A DNA stretch of 64,000 bases, from assembly GCF_025602895.1 (NCBI RefSeq), contig NW_026516230.1, positions 186,001-250,000 on the forward strand, read 5' to 3'. A program made the translations under genes and the position numbers. This document shows positions 61,852-64,000 of this stretch, in pieces. Below the pieces are notes generated by a model that was given only the letters and a program-made list of their open reading frames with translations, was not told where the DNA came from and did no database searches. The DNA is from Polychytrium aggregatum. Its lineage: Eukaryota; Chytridiomycota; Chytridiomycetes; Polychytriales. How positions within the stretch are numbered: position 1 is the first letter of the stretch; every line of letters starts with the position of its first letter.

Positions 61852-64000
61852 GCTCTCGACGTCCTCGTTTTGTAGAGTGAACTTGCTGTACAAAGGGTTG
61901 AATATAGTTTCGGATTGTTGCGGGAAATCAAGTCGCACAACAGAGACGAAAGCCCCCAGATCCATTTGCTCCATAAAGATGCACCTCGCATCTCCAGCTC
62001 ACGAGACCCGAGACTCGACTCGACGATCTGCTGCAGCGCTGCGGAGAGGGAGTGGCGCGATCGTGTGCAGGAGAGAGTGTGATGCGGAAGAAAGTCAAAT
62101 CCCTGAGCCCAAGTTTCGGCGGGTGCCCTCGGACGCCTGGGTGAGCGCCAAGGAGCGGCGCTGGGAGACGGCAGAGCGAGGGCGCTTCAGTGCGGCCGAT
62201 GGACGGCCAGGCAGTGCGGCGGCATTCCAGGCGGGAAACACAAGGCGCTCTGCCAGATGCTGCCAGGCGTCGCGGAGGAGAGTCGATGCGAACCACAACG
62301 ACAGATCTGGGATCGAGGCGCGACCGTGGGGCGATGCAGGTACAGCCACAGCCACACCTGAGCTGTGGCGCTGTGCGCCGCCACCGAGCGGGCTGTGGCA
62401 GTTCACCAGCCCGGATCGACCAGCCAAAGCGAGCAGCCAAAGCGACCAGCCAAAAGGACGACCCACCACCACCGCTGCTGCTGCTGTTTTCAGGCTCCAT
62501 CGTCGCTCTTGTCGCTGATCGCCACGGCCATCTCACTCCAGCCACACCGCCCCCCGCCCTGCTCGATCGATCTGTCGCCGGTCTCCGCATTCCCGCCAGC
62601 GCTTGCTTGCTTGCTGGCTTGATCGCTCGCTCGCTCTGATCCCAACTTGCACCGCACCGGCGCCATTCCCAAAATAGCAGCATCTGCTCCTCGCCGAGAA
62701 CGCTCTCGCTGCCTCTGCCGCCACACTGTGCCGGCCCTCGCTACGCTCCTCGCTCCTCGGTGCGACCAAAATAGCACGCCAGTTTCGGCCCCCACAGGCC
62801 CATCCACCCACGGGAACGCCCAAACAACAGCCGACATCACCCGACACACACTTCGGCAAGCAATCGCTCGACAAGCAGCCAAAGCAAAGCAAATCAAGCA
62901 AGCAAATCAAGCAAGCAAATCAAGCAAGCAAATCGAGCAATCACCCGGCCTGCAGGCAATCGCTCGTCCTGCAAGCAAGCGCATCTGGACAAGCTCCCAG
63001 GCCATCCCATTGCTCTCCCGTTCACGATACCCGCTCGCCTCGAGCAAAGTAAGGGCCTGTGCTCGGTCTGAAGGGCGGTCGACGGTGTTTTTTGTTTTTG
63101 CGTCTGTGCCCACCAACGGTGCACATTCCGTCGTTTCGCCGATCTCGACGGGCTCGTCTGCCAGTCCCTCGTTCGCAATCTCTCTCTCCCATCGACCACC
63201 CGGGCTGTGTGCTGCGTCGGCTGCTCTTCTTCTCCCCTCCTCTTGCCTCATCGTCTTTGCTGTTGCTGCTGTCCAGCCTCGGTCTCGGGATCAAACTTCC
63301 TCACCCTGTTGGTCTCTTCTATTTCTCTTCCCTTCCTCATCTCGTCCCCTCACTGACTCTTTGGTCTGACTATCGGTCTCGCCATCCTCTTGGTCTGGCT
63401 CTCCTCCGTCGCCGCCATCTCCCTCCCGCCTTCGTCTTCATCCTCTTGGTCCATGCAGTCGTCTTGGCCGTAGCCGCCTCCATCGTCTTCTTTCTATTCG
63501 GCTCGGCATTGCTGCATTCGCTCCTCCCCTCCGGTCCTCAACAGAAAGGCTTCATATCGTGCAAGGTGCGTTTGCTTGACCATCGTCGCTGCTCCGTTTG
63601 GCCAACCTGGCTTTGCCGGCCATTCCCGATAGCGTCGCCAGTCTGGAGAGTCTTGGTTAGACTGGCTTGTCGGTCGCCACTTGGTTCGCCACTCGGCTCG
63701 CCACCCGTCGTCTCTTTGCCATCTCATATGTCGCCTCTTCATCACTCCTGGCCACCAACCTCTGGTCTCGCTCATCGGGTCATCCGCACCGGCACCGGCA
63801 CCGGCACCGGTCCGTCGCTCCTTGGCTCCTCTGGCCGATTGTCCCCCACTCGCTCACTCTGTTCGGTTGTGTCTTCCTCGTCTTTCCCCATCAGTTTCCC
63901 GCTTCTGGTACATCCAGTTGTAGATCCAACTCGGCTCTGATCAACTGCGGATCGATATTTATATCTCGGTGAGTGTCAGTTTGTCTCGCTCTTCCCGGAT
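61852..64000. other. Right-hand end: no supported gene
   Basis: Holds the RPL9 3' UTR, an AAATCAAGCAAGC repeat (62885-62940, about four copies), a CACCGG run near 63787-63810 and a long pyrimidine-rich tract from 63170 on, like a fungal promoter or leader. A frame at 63390-63563 encodes a hydrophobic run (AFVFILLVHAVVLAVAASIV) and ends at a GTGCGT donor-like site, but it has no in-frame ATG. It could be an exon of a gene running off the right edge. Confidence 0.45.

Overview
The window is nuclear DNA of a GC-rich fungus. Nearly every host gene is cut by many short GT-AG introns, and the gene set is fungal or opisthokont: SEC15, SCS7, PCF11, a DCAF11-type WD protein, PNS1/SLC44 transporters, a fatty-alcohol oxidase and RPL9. 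A mitochondrial-type 4Fe-4S L-serine dehydratase and Tf1/sushi-like chromoviruses fit an early-diverging, perhaps chytrid, lineage; that placement is inference. Codons strongly favour C or G in the third position, so many open frames antisense to or beside the genes are shadows.

Layout. 1-2033: 3' part of SEC15 (+). 2823-4688: SCS7/FA2H fatty-acid 2-hydroxylase (+). 5488-5603: U6 snRNA (-). 6160-22522: PCF11 (-), split near its 3' end by a 12-kb nest of two Ty3/gypsy chromoviruses; element B (8849-14765, +) lies inside element A (6478-18471, -). 24225-27656: Fe-S L-serine dehydratase (-). 28478-32259: DCAF11/WDR23-like protein (+). 32965-34741: TLC-domain membrane protein (-). 35237-36037 and 39472-40212: two VC0807-family membrane paralogues (-), flanking a small secreted Cys protein (36834-38009, -). 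40494-41207: SET-domain protein (+). 41793-44690: Hac1/XBP1-like bZIP factor (+). 45297-48122: long-chain alcohol oxidase (+). 48781-59201: three tandem PNS1/SLC44 genes (+). 60699-61851: ribosomal protein L9/uL6 (+). The last 2 kb hold no gene I can support.

Main points. (1) The bZIP gene has a Hac1-type basic region. Its reading frame with the best codon use changes at two candidate Ire1-type hairpins whose loops fit CNGCNGN. Removing the 68 nt between the predicted cuts joins two codon boundaries and switches to a 149-codon tail, while the unspliced frame carries a hydrophobic segment. This would be an XBP1/HAC1-like unconventional splicing switch; it is a hypothesis. (2) Both retroelements show exact self-complementarity between the predicted 5' end of their RNA and the primer-binding site (Tf1-type self-priming), and both carry the same -1 slippery heptamer before the gag stop. 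(3) Element A has removed the last ~103 codons of PCF11; reading across the 5-bp target duplication gives one continuous frame, so the insertion is recent and the LTR now supplies the stop. (4) The U6 gene carries an extra UUCG-capped hairpin just before its terminator.

Exon coordinates were worked out by hand from splice signals and frame continuity. Those of SEC15, SCS7, the serine dehydratase, DCAF11, the oxidase, the SLC44 genes and RPL9 are internally consistent in phase; the middle of PCF11 is less sure.
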